Assembly: GCA_020881915.1 (NCBI GenBank) | Contig: JAJFPB010000008.1 | Coordinates: forward strand, 2,046,001 to 2,110,000 | DNA from: Paramyrothecium sp. XJ0827 | Lineage: Eukaryota > Ascomycota > Sordariomycetes > Hypocreales > Stachybotryaceae | DNA: 64,000 nucleotides | Direction of reading: 5' to 3' | Part shown: positions 44,671 through 55,217 of the stretch, in pieces | Numbering within the stretch: the first letter of the stretch is position 1 | How the letters are laid out: the number at the start of each line of letters is the position of its first letter | Made by a program: the position numbers and the translations under genes | Notes under the pieces: generated by a model | Told to the model about the DNA's origin: nothing | Database searches by the model: none | Seen by the model: only the letters and a program-made list of their open reading frames with translations

Positions 44671-45673
44671 TCATAATTTACCACCCCCAGTTGCTTCCAA
44701 CTCTCTTTGTCTCTTTGCTTCCTCCAATGTAACGAGCACAAAGTCGTAGGTCAGGAGCTTGGTAAAAGGCTTTGCATCATACTTCTCAGCCAGCCCTTCA
44801 ACATCTGACACAGTGCCTAGAGTGATAATAAGCGACTCTTTTACACCAAAAACCGCATCCGACTTCTCAAAAGGATCTCCGCGTAGATATAGGGCACTGT
44901 AGGATATCAATTTGTTGTCACCTGAAAAATGGGATGGGAGGCTCTTACGTGACCAGTTGATCGTATCCGGGTTTCTCAAACATGAAATGCATGTGACTTG
45001 GACGATAGGGGTGGCGTTTCAATGTTGCCAGAAGCTTGCCTACTGGGCCATCATTGGGAATGGGATATGGTACGGGAACAATGGCGTGGAAGACGAAGGA
45101 ACCGTTCTCATCACTTCGTAACACTGCACGCCCGTCCGGGGCATCGTACTCTGCATACTGCACATCATAAAATCCCTTCGAATCTGTTTCCCAGACATCT
45201 ACCTTGACGTTGGGCACGGGTCGTCCTTGGGTATCCTTGACAGTGCCAACGACAAGCAGTGGCTCGCCATCAGGATCGCGTGAGATTGAATTGCCTTGCT
45301 CGATGTCCTTGGCCTCATGTGTATGAAAGGGCCCAAGAATAGTCCCCTCGGTAGCGTTTGTAGGCTTGGGGTGATCGATTGCATCGACAAGCAAGGACAG
45401 ACCAAGCACATCCGATAAAAGGATAAACTCCTGACGTGTACTGGTGCATGTTTGGCCGACATCTGTGAGGAATTTGATGGCTGCCTCCCACTCTGAAGTA
45501 GTGATGCGCGTCTCTCTTGCGAAGTCGTGGAGATGTGTCACAAGCTTCTGGAAGAGGAAACGAATTCGAGGATCTTCGCACTTGGAGTTGATTGCGTGGA
45601 CATTTTCCGTGATATTCTCGACATTCAAGTCCTTGAGCGGAGCATGAGATACGTCTATGTTTGCGAAGTTCAT
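44671..45673 (-). CDS. Hydroxyquinol/catechol intradiol dioxygenase
   Basis: Two exons, 45673-44949 and 44896-44671, 52-bp intron, 316 aa. Intradiol dioxygenases use non-haem Fe(III) to cleave between adjacent hydroxyls. The four ligands are all visible with family spacing: Tyr169 (GFYD), Tyr203 (PVPYPIP), His227 and His229 (RPSHMHF). An N-terminal helical dimerisation domain occupies about residues 1-105, as in catechol- and hydroxyquinol-type enzymes rather than the two-subunit protocatechuate 3,4-dioxygenases. The PYPIPNDGPVG loop and the neighbouring maleylacetate reductase favour hydroxyquinol (1,2,4-trihydroxybenzene) as substrate, giving maleylacetate. It is transcribed divergently from the reductase across 356 bp. 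Cytosolic. Confidence 0.9.
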
Positions 45674-46029
45674 TATGACGGAAGCCTCTGGCTTTGTACA
45701 GGTGGTGGGCCAATCGCTACAGGTCGTGGCTGCTTGAGATGGTGTGGTGTATTAGGAGAGAAATGGTCCTTGGTGTTGATGTCACCACCATTTGTGCTGA
45801 TGCCCAACTGCTAAACCATTTCCGGCCGGCTTTGCGCTACTCCGGTTACTGGTCACGCCAATGCCGAAAAGTCCGACTAATGCGTGGAGCCCGGCTAAAC
45901 ATTACTGCCCGGAAGAGCCAACTTGCAGATCCCTAGCCCAGGCTATATACGGGCCAGACCCTGTAAGTAAAGTAAACAATTTCACGGCTGCAGACTTAGC
46001 ATGTTCACGTTGATATTAGAGCTGGCAGT
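45674..46029. promoter_or_regulatory. Divergent promoter with clustered CGG/CCG sites
   Basis: This 356-bp gap separates the ATGs of the dioxygenase (minus) and the reductase (plus). Between 45820 and 45912 it holds a palindromic CCGGCCGG (45822-45829), TCCGGTTA (45841-45848), further single CCG triplets and two CCCGG sites. CGG triplets are the usual contact of Zn2Cys6 factors, two of which are encoded nearby. Binding is inferred. Confidence 0.5.
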
Positions 46030-47103
46030 ATGGATGCTTTCGATTGTAACCTCGCGCTTCCACAAATTATCTTCGGATGTGGCACTTTACTGAAGTTGCC
46101 AGCCGAACTTTCCAGACGAGGCTTATGCCGCCCTCTCATTCTGTCGACACCTGGGCAATTCAGGCAAGCAAGACATGTTGCAGACCTGCTCAAAGGCCAG
46201 ATTGCGGGCATATTCAGCAAGGCGCAGATGCACACTCCAACCAAAGTAACACAAGAGGCTTTCGGTCTTCTAATAGCCACGGATGCTGATTCTGTGGTCA
46301 GCATTGGTGGAGGCAGCACAATTGGACTCGGGAAAGCATTGAGCTTACGAGCTGCTTTACCTCATTTCGCTATTCCTACAACCTATTCCGGGAGCGAGGT
46401 CACTCCAATCCTCGGGGAAACCCGGGATGGTCGCAAAAGAACTATATCAGACACCAAAGTCTTGCCAACTACCGTCATCTATGACGTGGATTTGACATTG
46501 GGTTTGCCTCTCGCCCTGACGGCGACAAGTGCCATCAACTCTATTGCGCACGCCGCAGAAGCTTTGTACGCGCCGAACAGCAACCCACTCATCCGCCTTC
46601 TGGCCGTGGACGGCATCAGAGCATTTGCCACTGTGCTGCCTGACTTGATGAAAGATCCCTCGTCCCTGGCTGGGAGATCATCAGCTCTATATGGCGCATG
46701 GTTATGCGGGGTGTGCTTAGGCAACACAAAAATGTCCTTGCACCACAAGCTATGCCACAAGCTTGGTGGCAGCCTTAATTTACCGCACGCAGCCACGCAT
46801 GCTATCGTCCTTCCTCATGCTCTCTCCTATAATGCGCCAAAAGTACCCGAAGCTATGAGACTACTTGCTGGAGTACTTCCGGGCAGTGACGGGGATGCCA
46901 TCCAGGGACTGAACATTCTCCTCAGAGAGCTTCAGGTTGAACGGAGCCTCGAGGCGTTGGGCATGAAGGGAACTGACATTGATCGGGTCGCTGATCTTGC
47001 TGTCGCCGACCCTTATTCAAATCCGCGGGACATCGAGCGTCCCGTCATTCGTGAGCTACTCCGGAGGGCTTGGGCAGGCGAGGAAGCGCGGGCAGACCTG
47101 TAG
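46030..47103 (+). CDS. Maleylacetate reductase
   Basis: Single-exon gene, 357 aa, an iron-type alcohol dehydrogenase-like fold typical of maleylacetate reductase (EC 1.3.1.32), which reduces maleylacetate to 3-oxoadipate with NAD(P)H. The dinucleotide-binding GGGST is at 93-97. Downstream are LPTT-type (IPTTYSGSEVTPI) and VIYDVDLTLGLP motifs and the NSIAHAAEALYAPNSNP block, characteristic of the reductase branch rather than of alcohol dehydrogenases. Metal-site-region histidines occur in HHKLCHKLGG and LPHAATHAIVLPHA. It is paired head-to-head with the intradiol dioxygenase, so the two steps are probably co-expressed. Its product feeds the 3-oxoadipate route to succinyl-CoA and acetyl-CoA. 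Confidence 0.92.
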   Translation: MDAFDCNLALPQIIFGCGTLLKLPAELSRRGLCRPLILSTPGQFRQARHVADLLKGQIAGIFSKAQMHTPTKVTQEAFGLLIATDADSVVSIGGGSTIGLGKALSLRAALPHFAIPTTYSGSEVTPILGETRDGRKRTISDTKVLPTTVIYDVDLTLGLPLALTATSAINSIAHAAEALYAPNSNPLIRLLAVDGIRAFATVLPDLMKDPSSLAGRSSALYGAWLCGVCLGNTKMSLHHKLCHKLGGSLNLPHAATHAIVLPHALSYNAPKVPEAMRLLAGVLPGSDGDAIQGLNILLRELQVERSLEALGMKGTDIDRVADLAVADPYSNPRDIERPVIRELLRRAWAGEEARADL

Positions 47104-47369
47104 GGATGCGAGGGAACGAAATTGCAAGGAAACGATGGCCCACTGCGGAATGTCCGAGAACGCTACGCACATTCTGCCTCTAATGCCAAGCGCATATTGG
47201 TGCTTGTTTGCTGTCTTTCGCCATTCAGCCACCGTTCTGGCTCAAAGGGATCTAGGTCTGAGAGTACGGCGGCATCTAGTAAAGAATAATAATGTAGTAA
47301 TTAACAAAGTAGCTACTATCTCGAAAGCTTAACTGAAGTCAAGTTAGTTCTGAATCCTAACCCTCCCTT

Positions 47370-48215
47370 TCAGTCCGTTAACATATCCTCCTCTTCACAC
47401 TCCTCAACGAAATCAGGAAATTGTTCCATCAGCGCTGCCTTCACAGCCTCCAGACATTCCTGCTTGCAAAAGTTCTGCAGGTCTGGCCAGCCATGCTGGC
47501 GGTAAATGTCCTGCACCGTAGAGAGCATGAGGCTTACGTGTGCATCTTGCTGACTGTAAACGTCGTATACAGTTCGCCTACTGATGGGCACAAAGTTGAG
47601 TTGTAGGAACTGTCCTTTCAGGATCTTGAACAAGTCTGCCACAGCCCAAGCTGGATGCTCAGCGCGCCACCCAGCCTCCTCTTCAAACGCCCGGTCGTAT
47701 GGAACGTCGATGTTATTTACTGGTGGCACCCAGTTCGGATTGTTGTTCTGGCCATGCGTGATCTTATCGGGGCATTCGTACCAGTACACGATTCCTCGCT
47801 GTGTATCCAGAAGAAAGTTTGAATTGTGTCTGCACCCATAAGTGAGCCCGATGACATGGGATGGTGTACGGTCGACGAGTTCTGGAGTCTCGGAGCATTG
47901 TCTGAGGCTATAGCCCTCATCTTCATCGTCAGAAGCGTCTCGGGCGAGCAGGCGCCAATCGGCGAAACAGCATCCCGGCGCAGCATCCACAGCTAAGTCC
48001 TCTTCGTTGCGTAGATAAGGAAGTTTGCTGAGCAATTCGAGTACGGTTTTCGTTTTCCCCATGGAATGCAGCTTGCCAATGTCTGGCCAGCCTTCTGGAG
48101 GAGGCGTGACAATGTCTGACTCCTGGAGGTACATGTTGGTGAGAAAGGAATAGTAGTCGCGGAACGCCGAGACAGTCTCCTCGAGGGAATAGCCGGTGTC
48201 GCCTAATCCGGACAT
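47370..48215 (-). CDS. Fungal protein of unknown function
   Basis: Single-exon frame of 281 aa with ATG at 48215. It starts with an aromatic helix (ETVSAFRDYYSFLTNMYL), then PPPEGWPDI, a GKTKTVLELLSKLPYLR helix, and a central GLTYGCRHNSNFLLDTQRG strand region. The C-terminus is acidic. This set of motifs recurs in unnamed fungal proteins and slightly recalls SMI1/KNR4-type folds, but I cannot assign it. No signal peptide or membrane helix. It sits just downstream of the reductase on the opposite strand, and nothing in it suggests a part in aromatic metabolism. Confidence 0.75.
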   Translation of the reverse strand: MSGLGDTGYSLEETVSAFRDYYSFLTNMYLQESDIVTPPPEGWPDIGKLHSMGKTKTVLELLSKLPYLRNEEDLAVDAAPGCCFADWRLLARDASDDEDEGYSLRQCSETPELVDRTPSHVIGLTYGCRHNSNFLLDTQRGIVYWYECPDKITHGQNNNPNWVPPVNNIDVPYDRAFEEEAGWRAEHPAWAVADLFKILKGQFLQLNFVPISRRTVYDVYSQQDAHVSLMLSTVQDIYRQHGWPDLQNFCKQECLEAVKAALMEQFPDFVEECEEEDMLTD

Positions 48216-48888
48216 GTTCAGCCTCTGTAGTGTGCAAGTGGAAGGGAGTTTTCAAAAGATGATGATGAACACTGGCAGAATTGAGAAAACGCGTGCTGCT
48301 TGTCAATGATGGGAGACAAAGAGGAGAGGGACTCGAGTGACTCGAGAGTGGGCTATATATCAGTACCAATTTTCGTGCGGCTCTTGCTTCCCCGCTTCGT
48401 ATTCCGGAAGTTCGTATGGACACAAACTCGGGAGGCTGTGATTATATCCTCTTGGCTGATAAATGATTTAGTAAACATCAATTTTGTGTAACTGGGAGAG
48501 GTATACAACACATCGGAGGTGCATCGGTCTTAGTAAGAGCTGAGTGAGGTGTGGAGGGTAAGCAGGCATCCTATGATGTCGCACCATGAAAGTGAGGGTT
48601 GCGAGGGACTCAAGTCGTGCAAGGGCTGAGAACCAGATTGCTAATGATTGAGACGTTTTGCCGCATGAATGTTCTGGATGTAGCTTGTCGGCATGTCCTG
48701 CCACAAGGAGAAGGAAAGAGAAAATGGAGATGTTGGGATCTTTTGGTCCTTAAGAGACCCGCGACTCCGAAATCAATTGTTTCCTCATCTACCACAAAGA
48801 GCCTTTGTTTCTAGGTTCATACACCCAATGATCTTCTGCTTTCCTAGCAGGCTCTGTGTTGCGACGATATCATCTCAAAACTAGCAAC

Positions 48889-49095
48889 ATGAAAACGATC
48901 GATAGTCTCCTGCTGCTGGTCTTAGCCTCAGCAATCGGCTCGCACGCTTGGGACTTGAAGGTGCACTTCATCGTTGCTCCTACGGCCCCTCCAACAAGGA
49001 CTACAGAACCGTGGCGCTGCGTGACTGAGAATGGAACACAATACTTCGAGGCAAAGGCCAGCTACGAGTATCAAAATGTCTCCTATCTCCTATAG
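48889..49095 (+). CDS. Small secreted protein, 68 aa
   Basis: ATG 48889 opens a signal peptide (MKTIDSLLLLVLASAIGSHA) followed by a 48-residue mature part with one Cys, Thr/Pro residues (APTAPPTRTTEPW) and two N-x-T/S sites. It ends at TAG 49093. A downstream exon cannot be excluded. Unknown function; size and secretion fit a small secreted protein. It converges on the next gene, 13 bases away. Confidence 0.5.
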   Translation: MKTIDSLLLLVLASAIGSHAWDLKVHFIVAPTAPPTRTTEPWRCVTENGTQYFEAKASYEYQNVSYLL

Positions 49096-49108
49096 CTATG
49101 GACCTATA

Positions 49109-49543
49109 TCAAGACGACGTAGCAAGACCGTGTTGTTGTAACAAGTCTACAAACTCCGCCGACGAGGATGCAGTCACCACGATGCCGTTGAAAGCGTATT
49201 CGGTCACATTAAGAGACAAGATTGTGCAACCTCCTTCCCTCAGCATCTCGCCCACCCGCACAAGGTACTCGGTCGCCGTGTGCGCGCTCACGCAGCCCAT
49301 GGCAACAAACTGATCCGGCCGGGTGATGGGCCCGCAGTTGTTCCAGTAGACGGAGAGCGAAGGGGGCCCGCCGCAGACAAGGCCGGCGTGCAACTTAATC
49401 TCGTCGGATGCGAGGTCGTGGTATCGGCCGTCGACGATGGGTTAGCCGTCGGCTGTCCACATTTGGGTTGCGTGGCGCGTCGCGGGAGGCGTCTGTGTCT
49501 CTGGGGGGACCTCGGCCAGGCGGCTGGAGTTGTTGGTGTTCAT
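49109..49543 (-). pseudogene. 144-codon frame with one in-frame TAA
   Basis: From ATG 49543 one frame runs to a stop at 49109, broken only by TAA at 49444-49442 after codon 33. Both sides look like the same protein: MNTNNSSRLAEVPPE up to QMWTADG before the stop, and PIVDGRYHDLASDEIKLHAG after it, then CGGPPSLSVYWNNCGP and a C-terminus LLQQHGLATSS. No GT..AG pair near the stop removes it. A single C-to-T change (CAA to TAA) would explain it. No domain recognised. It may be a young pseudogene, or an assembly error. Confidence 0.5.
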
Positions 49544-50037
49544 TTTGCTGTGATTGTGAATGCGAGCTTGATTGTGGAAGTTGTTTCCGAGCCCTCAGGA
49601 GGGATGCATGGGTATTGTTGGGAGAAAACTTATGCAAGACCAAGCTCGGGATTCGGTGAAAGAGGCGCCGGCCGCAGGGTCATGGTTCAGGGAACAGGAA
49701 ACGCAGAGGGTAAGGATGGGGATGGGATGTAGGCAGTAGCGGCATGGCCGTACGAGGGTTTTGAGTGGGAGTGGCAAGATCAAAGACTTTAATTCGTTAC
49801 CGCCTCGTCCTAACCTATTGATGGGTGCTTTCATGAGAGAACATATACTTGGCTCCTTATAAATTAAGCTCTTCCTGCATCGAACCAAGGGGGTGGCCAG
49901 GGTATGAAATAATCACGGGACACTACCAAATAGGAAGATTTGGGGGAATGAAGCCAAGACAGGCTCGAATGTGGAGACTGTCAACCAATGAATGTCAAAT
50001 TTGAACTGCGTGCTAGGATAAGAAAAGAAAAGAAAAG

Positions 50038-50071
50038 TCGGCCGATTGTATAAGCCGGCCGATTGTATAAG
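50038..50071. repeat. 17-bp tandem repeat
   Basis: TCGGCCGATTGTATAAG (50038-50054) is followed directly by CCGGCCGATTGTATAAG (50055-50071), one mismatch, then a partial third TCGGCGG. An AAAAG microsatellite precedes it. Confidence 0.8.
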
Positions 50072-50809
50072 TCGGCGGCAAGTGTGCTTTCGCTCTGGAC
50101 ACCTGAGCAACCACCTGTCGAAGGATTCTGCTAAACCCACTCGACTGCACAGTGCAAGGGCTAGAAAGTACATCAGGTTGAAATTTGCAATAGTGGTCAT
50201 ATAATCAACAAATATTGACCCCCGGCTAGCTTTTGTAGCCACCCCTGCGCGCGAGGGGAAGGAATCGCCCATTCTGCAGGCCAGATCCTTCGTCAAGATG
50301 AATGCGATCCGAGACCGAGGATCCGAATCACAATCGCCACTTCCCAACTTGGCATCCGGGGTCTCGAACTAGGCGGCGTGCGGCCCATAAACAACACCTA
50401 GACTACGTCAGGGACCATTGCATCGTTAACCGATTTTCGAATTGGGTAGGTGTGAAGACAAGGATCGGCAAGATACATCCTATATGTGAAATACGATGCT
50501 GAGCTAATGCAGTCCAAAATCCTCTCGTCATGGCCTTGAGGGAGCTCCTTACACGTGGGCCTCACATACCAGGTCGTCTGTGGTCCACTGAACTAGGCGA
50601 TACTATCTTTCACGGCGGCAACATGCCAGACCTCAACTCTGTTTGGTGCGTTTATGTGCTCCCGATCTCTCGATGCGGAATGTATGTCGTCCCAATTCCC
50701 ATGGATATCACCGCTAGACAGGGAGGAGGACGGCTCCGTGTTTTGAATGTAATGTCGGCGATGCGAACGCAGCCGAGGTCAGTCTTCAAGGAACATGGTT
50801 CGAGAAAGG

Positions 50810-50817
50810 TATATAAA
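50810..50817 (+). promoter_or_regulatory. TATA box of the effector-like gene
   Basis: TATATAAA lies 125 bases upstream of ATG 50935, a normal distance for a strongly regulated fungal gene. Confidence 0.55.
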
Positions 50818-50934
50818 GATGACAATTCAAAGGCCAGTCTTTCTCATGTTTCCTACTCTTCACACACAACTGATCCGCAACCTGCAGTCGATTACAGACA
50901 TTCTCTCAAGCACGCACTTGGAAACTCTCGCAAC

Positions 50935-51341
50935 ATGAAGGTGAGGTCCACAAGTCCGTTGCCAGCTTCCTATCAACTTGCTAATATTGTGGCACATAGG
51001 CTTCTACCACTCTTCTTACCCTCGGCATGGCTGGCCTCGGGCTGGCCGCTGCACTCCCCGTAGAGGCAGAGTCTGAGCTGGCCAATCAGTCTCCCAACCT
51101 CGCAAAGAGGCAATATTGGTACCTCAACTGCACCCAAGGCCGATTGGAACATTGCAGGTCGCTAGGAACGTACTGCAATGGTGGCTGGCCCTCCACCTAC
51201 GACAATTGGTGTTACTACAACTGCGACTGCACATACGCTTGTTCCAGCAATTACTGCCGCCAAGCGGATCCCGGTGAGAGGCCCCCGTTTGTGGAGGCCT
51301 CTGCTGAGGAGGCCCCTGTTAAGGAGGCCCCTGTTGAATAA
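50935..51341 (+). CDS. Secreted 8-Cys effector-like peptide precursor
   Basis: Exon 1 is only six bases (ATG AAG, 50935-50940); a 59-bp intron (GTGAGG...TAG) leads to exon 2, 51000-51341. The product is 115 aa. A signal peptide (residues 1 to about 20) and a pro-region end in Lys38-Arg39, a Kex2-type site. The mature part starts with Gln40 and has eight Cys at 46, 54, 61, 73, 77, 79, 83 and 88, enough for four disulfides, with many Tyr, Trp and Asn. A tail with repeated EEAPVKEAPVE follows. Size, cleavage site and cysteines fit apoplastic effector or antimicrobial-type peptides. I recognise no family and claim no activity. A TATA box lies at 50810. Confidence 0.75.
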
Positions 51342-51952
51342 TGAGGGTTATTGAATGCAAGGTTATCACCCTGCTGCTCGAGTCACGGTGCATGTATTCA
51401 TGTGGCAATTGGCTCCCAGTCTTAGTTTCACGGAGAATATGTCTATAGTCTCGCCGGGATCAGGATATCTGGTTCTAGTTTTCCCATACTCGTTCGCGAG
51501 ATTACATAGCTAAAGGGCTTTCTACAATACACTCACTAGAGCCCCACCTTGAATCGTTGTTGGTGATGCACTGTTCACCATTTGTGGTCTGAATGTGTTG
51601 CTGAAAGGTGAGTGTGTTCACTATGGGCATGATCGGTAAGATAGACGGAACGGAACTTGGGACTAGAGCAAGACATCTGAATTATAAATTAATATGGAGA
51701 GCACTTTATGTTATCTGGGGTACCCCTCACTTATTTAATACAATCCTTACCACCTCAGGCTGGGGATCTGGATTCGCTGCAGTGGAGCCCCTAGCAGATT
51801 GCTGCTGTGTTGGACGAGTTTGTCGTGTATGCAACAGGGTTTAATTTCAAGGCAAGTATTTCCATGTCACCCATTTTGATTTATCCTAATACATGTTTAA
51901 TAACCAGGACGTCATGATTGCCCCCGCCTTCGCAGAGACTCTGGCAGACAGC

Positions 51953-54519
51953 TCAATCACTGTGGAGAAGGGAAAACATGTCTTGCCCGTCCTCCCTCGC
52001 AGCAGTCCAGTCATCTAAAAGATCTTCCAATACCATGGCATCTAGAGCAGTACCCTCTGAAATGTCGTGGCCAACTTTGGATGGCTCAGATGCAACTGGT
52101 GTGTTGTCTTGAAGAACCAAAGCCTCTGAGCAAGGAGACCCCAAGGGCACAACGTCCTTAATGTCGATGGGTGTTACAGAGCGGGCAGACTTCTCACTAA
52201 GTTGAAGGGGATCACTTTGCGTGAGGAGTTGCGACACTAGAGGTTGGCGCCCAAAGATAGTACAAGCTGCGTCCCCAGTTTGTTGCGGTGTTCTTACATA
52301 AGCTTCCTTGAAAGAAATCGGCTCGTCTGCTGGCGTTATGTGATTTGTATTTCTTGGTTCAGAGCTATCCCATAGTTCAAGATTGTGAGGATCGATGGAT
52401 GGAGCAGAGTCCCTAGATCGTCTTGTAATCATGACTTCTAACTGTGTCTGAGAGGCCTGTGTAAAGGAGAGCTCTCTAGTTGCGGCTTGTTTGTATTGCT
52501 CCTGAGGCACAGTTGATGATTGCTCTAGGTTTTCACGACCAGAACAGTCAATGCAGTCAGAGTGGCCTTTCTGGCACCGTTGTTTACTCTGCGGGTGTAT
52601 CTGGAGTGGCCTGTCCGTAAGTTGAAGAGCGATATTGAGAATGGGATGCATTGATGGTGGGCCGTAAGTGCACTGATACTGATCCACTAGCTTTTGAAGG
52701 CATCTGAAAGCGCCAACGTAGCGAAGTGATGCTTCTTTGATAAGAGTCTCCTCATATTCTTGCTCCTTAGGGACGTGATCAAGGTCCATGACTTTTTCGC
52801 AAGCGAAGCATAATACCGAACAGAATATAAGGTTGAGCTCTACAACGTAGGAAGCAGATATGGCAGAGGGAGACTTCCTGCCACAATCGTTCATTGGCCA
52901 AATCAATTCTCTTTGAAGAACCTCTGGTAAAGTTTTGATCCAAGTGTCCACGGCCCGGGAGAAGATGCGGTAGGCGGAGATTGATGTAGCGGTCCCGGCA
53001 CGGCTTGCATCTGCCGGTGCTGCACCGTAGTGCAAGATGGATGACAGATATGAATTGAATATGTCCACCAACTGAAGAAGTGCATTGAATGTAGATGCGA
53101 TACGTGCTGGTGATTTTCGGACAGTTCTCATCTCTTGGAAAACCCAGTCATCCCATTCCTCCCAACCTTCCTCTCCGATTGCGGGTACTATGCAATCCCG
53201 AGAGCGTATGATGGGAAAGACGCGGAGCTTTCCAGCTACGAATGTGTCCAAGAGGAAACACGTAGCCCAAGCTTTCCTCCGACAGCTGAGCTCTGCATGG
53301 TTGGAATTGTCGAAGAGCCTGTTGCGGACGGCCAGGTCGCACACGAGCATCAAGGCTTCCCGGGCAGCAGTCCAAGCGTTGTCACGGACGAGGTTTAGTA
53401 CCAGGAGCAGTAGTCCTTGTATCATTCCGAGGGCGTGATTTTCCCCATTTCCGAACAAAGTTACAAGCTGCGCAATGCTTTTGTATGAAGTTATTGCCAG
53501 GCTCTTCCGTTCTGTGTCCAAGCGCATTGCTGCAAGCGCGCAGCATGACCAGATAATTGCTGCCTTTTCTTGATACCGGCTCTTAGATTCCGTGCTAGAA
53601 GAATGGCGGCGCGGACTGTGAAGAAATCTCAAGGTGTCCACCTTGTCTAATAGCGGCACACTGCTGTGTATTGTGGTGAAATAGATACTCATCAACCTAG
53701 GAGCATCTCCAAATGACCACAAATCCTCGACTGAGGCCAAAGAGTTGGGGACACAACGGCCATTGAAAGAGATCTGGCGTTCAAACCCTTTTTGCTTTTC
53801 TGAAACCGACTGTAAAGATTGTGCAAGAACACAAAGAGATGGATCCGAGGCGACTGTCCCGTTGTCAACAGATGAGGGAGCCTTCTCGCTGTTACAACTA
53901 CGTTCAGGATGCAATCTTGCGTGCTCGGTCGTCTCGGTTGTGGGAAAGTTAGATGTACAAGGGCTATTTTGCGCCGCAACAACGGCATGCGCTCGTTGTT
54001 CCAGACTGGACTGAGAATCGCTCGCAAACGTTGCATGTATGTCTTGAGACTTATTCTGTTTTCCATCATAGTTCTCATCATAGCTGAAGCTATGTGTAGG
54101 AGCGTCATAGGTCCTCGCCGAGCCAAATTCCGCTTGTAGTCTCGTGAAGCTGTCCAAGGCGCGTGACTGCCTCCATATTTGTTGAAACGATTCCACCTTG
54201 CCCTGGAACTCTGATTCATCTTCTTCCACCGACTTCTTGATCAAATCTATGTTTTCCGGGACCTTGCAGATGAGAAAGCCAAGGAGGGCTTCTGACATCA
54301 ACTGGTGTCTGAGAAGAAAAGGATAGTTCCAGAGGGCAGGCCTCGCTTTTTCTGACGTTCAATGTATTCACAAACACCACCACGTTGGCGACAATTTGAG
54401 CATTTCGGGCCGAGACCATCGCATTTTAGTTTTTTGATTCGACAATGATCGCAGGCGCGTGTAATTCGTCTGCGTTTTGTCGATCGGTCGCCATTTCTTG
54501 ATTTGCCAGTGTTGTCCAT
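51953..54519 (-). CDS. Zn2Cys6 / fungal_trans transcription factor
   Basis: ATG 54519 starts an N-terminal finger (RACDHCRIKKLKCDG, then CSNCRQRGGVCEY) followed by the KKRGLPSG motif found in the regulator class that includes XlnR-, QutA- and related catabolic activators. The main frame, 54301-51953, carries a fungal_trans domain (LMSIYFTTIHSSVPLLDK; IQGLLLLVLNLVRDNAWTAAREA; RRKAWATCFLLDTFVAG) and a long polar C-terminus, about 855 aa in all. The two parts are in different frames. Between about 54300 and 54335 I see no GT..AG intron, whereas a one-base change would give continuous family-like sequence (NYPFLLRHQLMSEALLGFLI). So this is a frameshift in the genome, an assembly error, or an unusual splice. 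Candidate regulator of the adjacent aromatic genes. Confidence 0.75.
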
Positions 54520-55217
54520 GCTCAGAGAACCCGGCTGAGAGAGCAGGATGGGTACTGAACTTGCTTCACTTTCACTGGAAGTATTCCCGTCAGTTTGTCT
54601 ACTCGGCCGGCTGGTTGAGGTAAGCCAAGAGCCGCACTCATGCAGCAGCTAATTGGAGAACATGTTGGGCTCGGGATTGGGGAAGAGACCGATCCCGAAA
54701 TAGGAAATCCTGCCCACCCCACCACACTGTTCAAGTAGTGCGGGCTTCATGACAGGGTCAGAAACAGTGGCATTCCAAAGCAGTCTCGGGTCGATCTAGC
54801 GCCACTCTTAGTGTTCTTGAGTCAATCGTGAGGGTAGAAACTACAAGCTACAGTTATTTCTCATAGCGAGGCGCAGGGGGAGTTGCCGTCCTGTTGTGGC
54901 ATTGAGAAGAATGAGAACAACCCAAAGTTGAGACCAAACACAGGACCGTATATTCATTGTCATACATTGCATTCTAGGCTTTCAACACAAGACACACAAT
55001 AAGACGAGTCCGTTGGAGCTGCATATTTATTTTTACTTCTTTGCTACAACCACTGCAGCTACTCTGATAAAATCAATCCCCCACATCGTGATATTGCTCA
55101 GGTAATTGGTGTTATGGACGATAATTGCGCTGACCGCCTTCCACAGGGCGAATTGCACCACCTACGCCCAAATCCAGAATATTTAAAATGCTAGAGAAAT
55201 CAAGTCGAACCTTTTAT

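Larger units (their letters stand above)
49544..50934. other. No gene seen
   Basis: About 1.4 kb. It includes an (AAAAG) run near 50020-50037, a 17-bp tandem repeat at 50038-50071, and the promoter of the effector-like gene from about 50780. The longer frames here are shadows. Confidence 0.4.

Noticed and set aside
49280..49732. Plus-strand frame of 150 codons rich in Gly and Val
   Set aside because: It lies antisense to the 144-codon frame with the in-frame TAA, has no recognisable motif, and its composition follows from the GC-rich opposite strand.
50330..50400. Possible tRNA with a GTTCGAGAC-like T loop on the minus strand
   Set aside because: I could not form acceptor, D or T stems around it.
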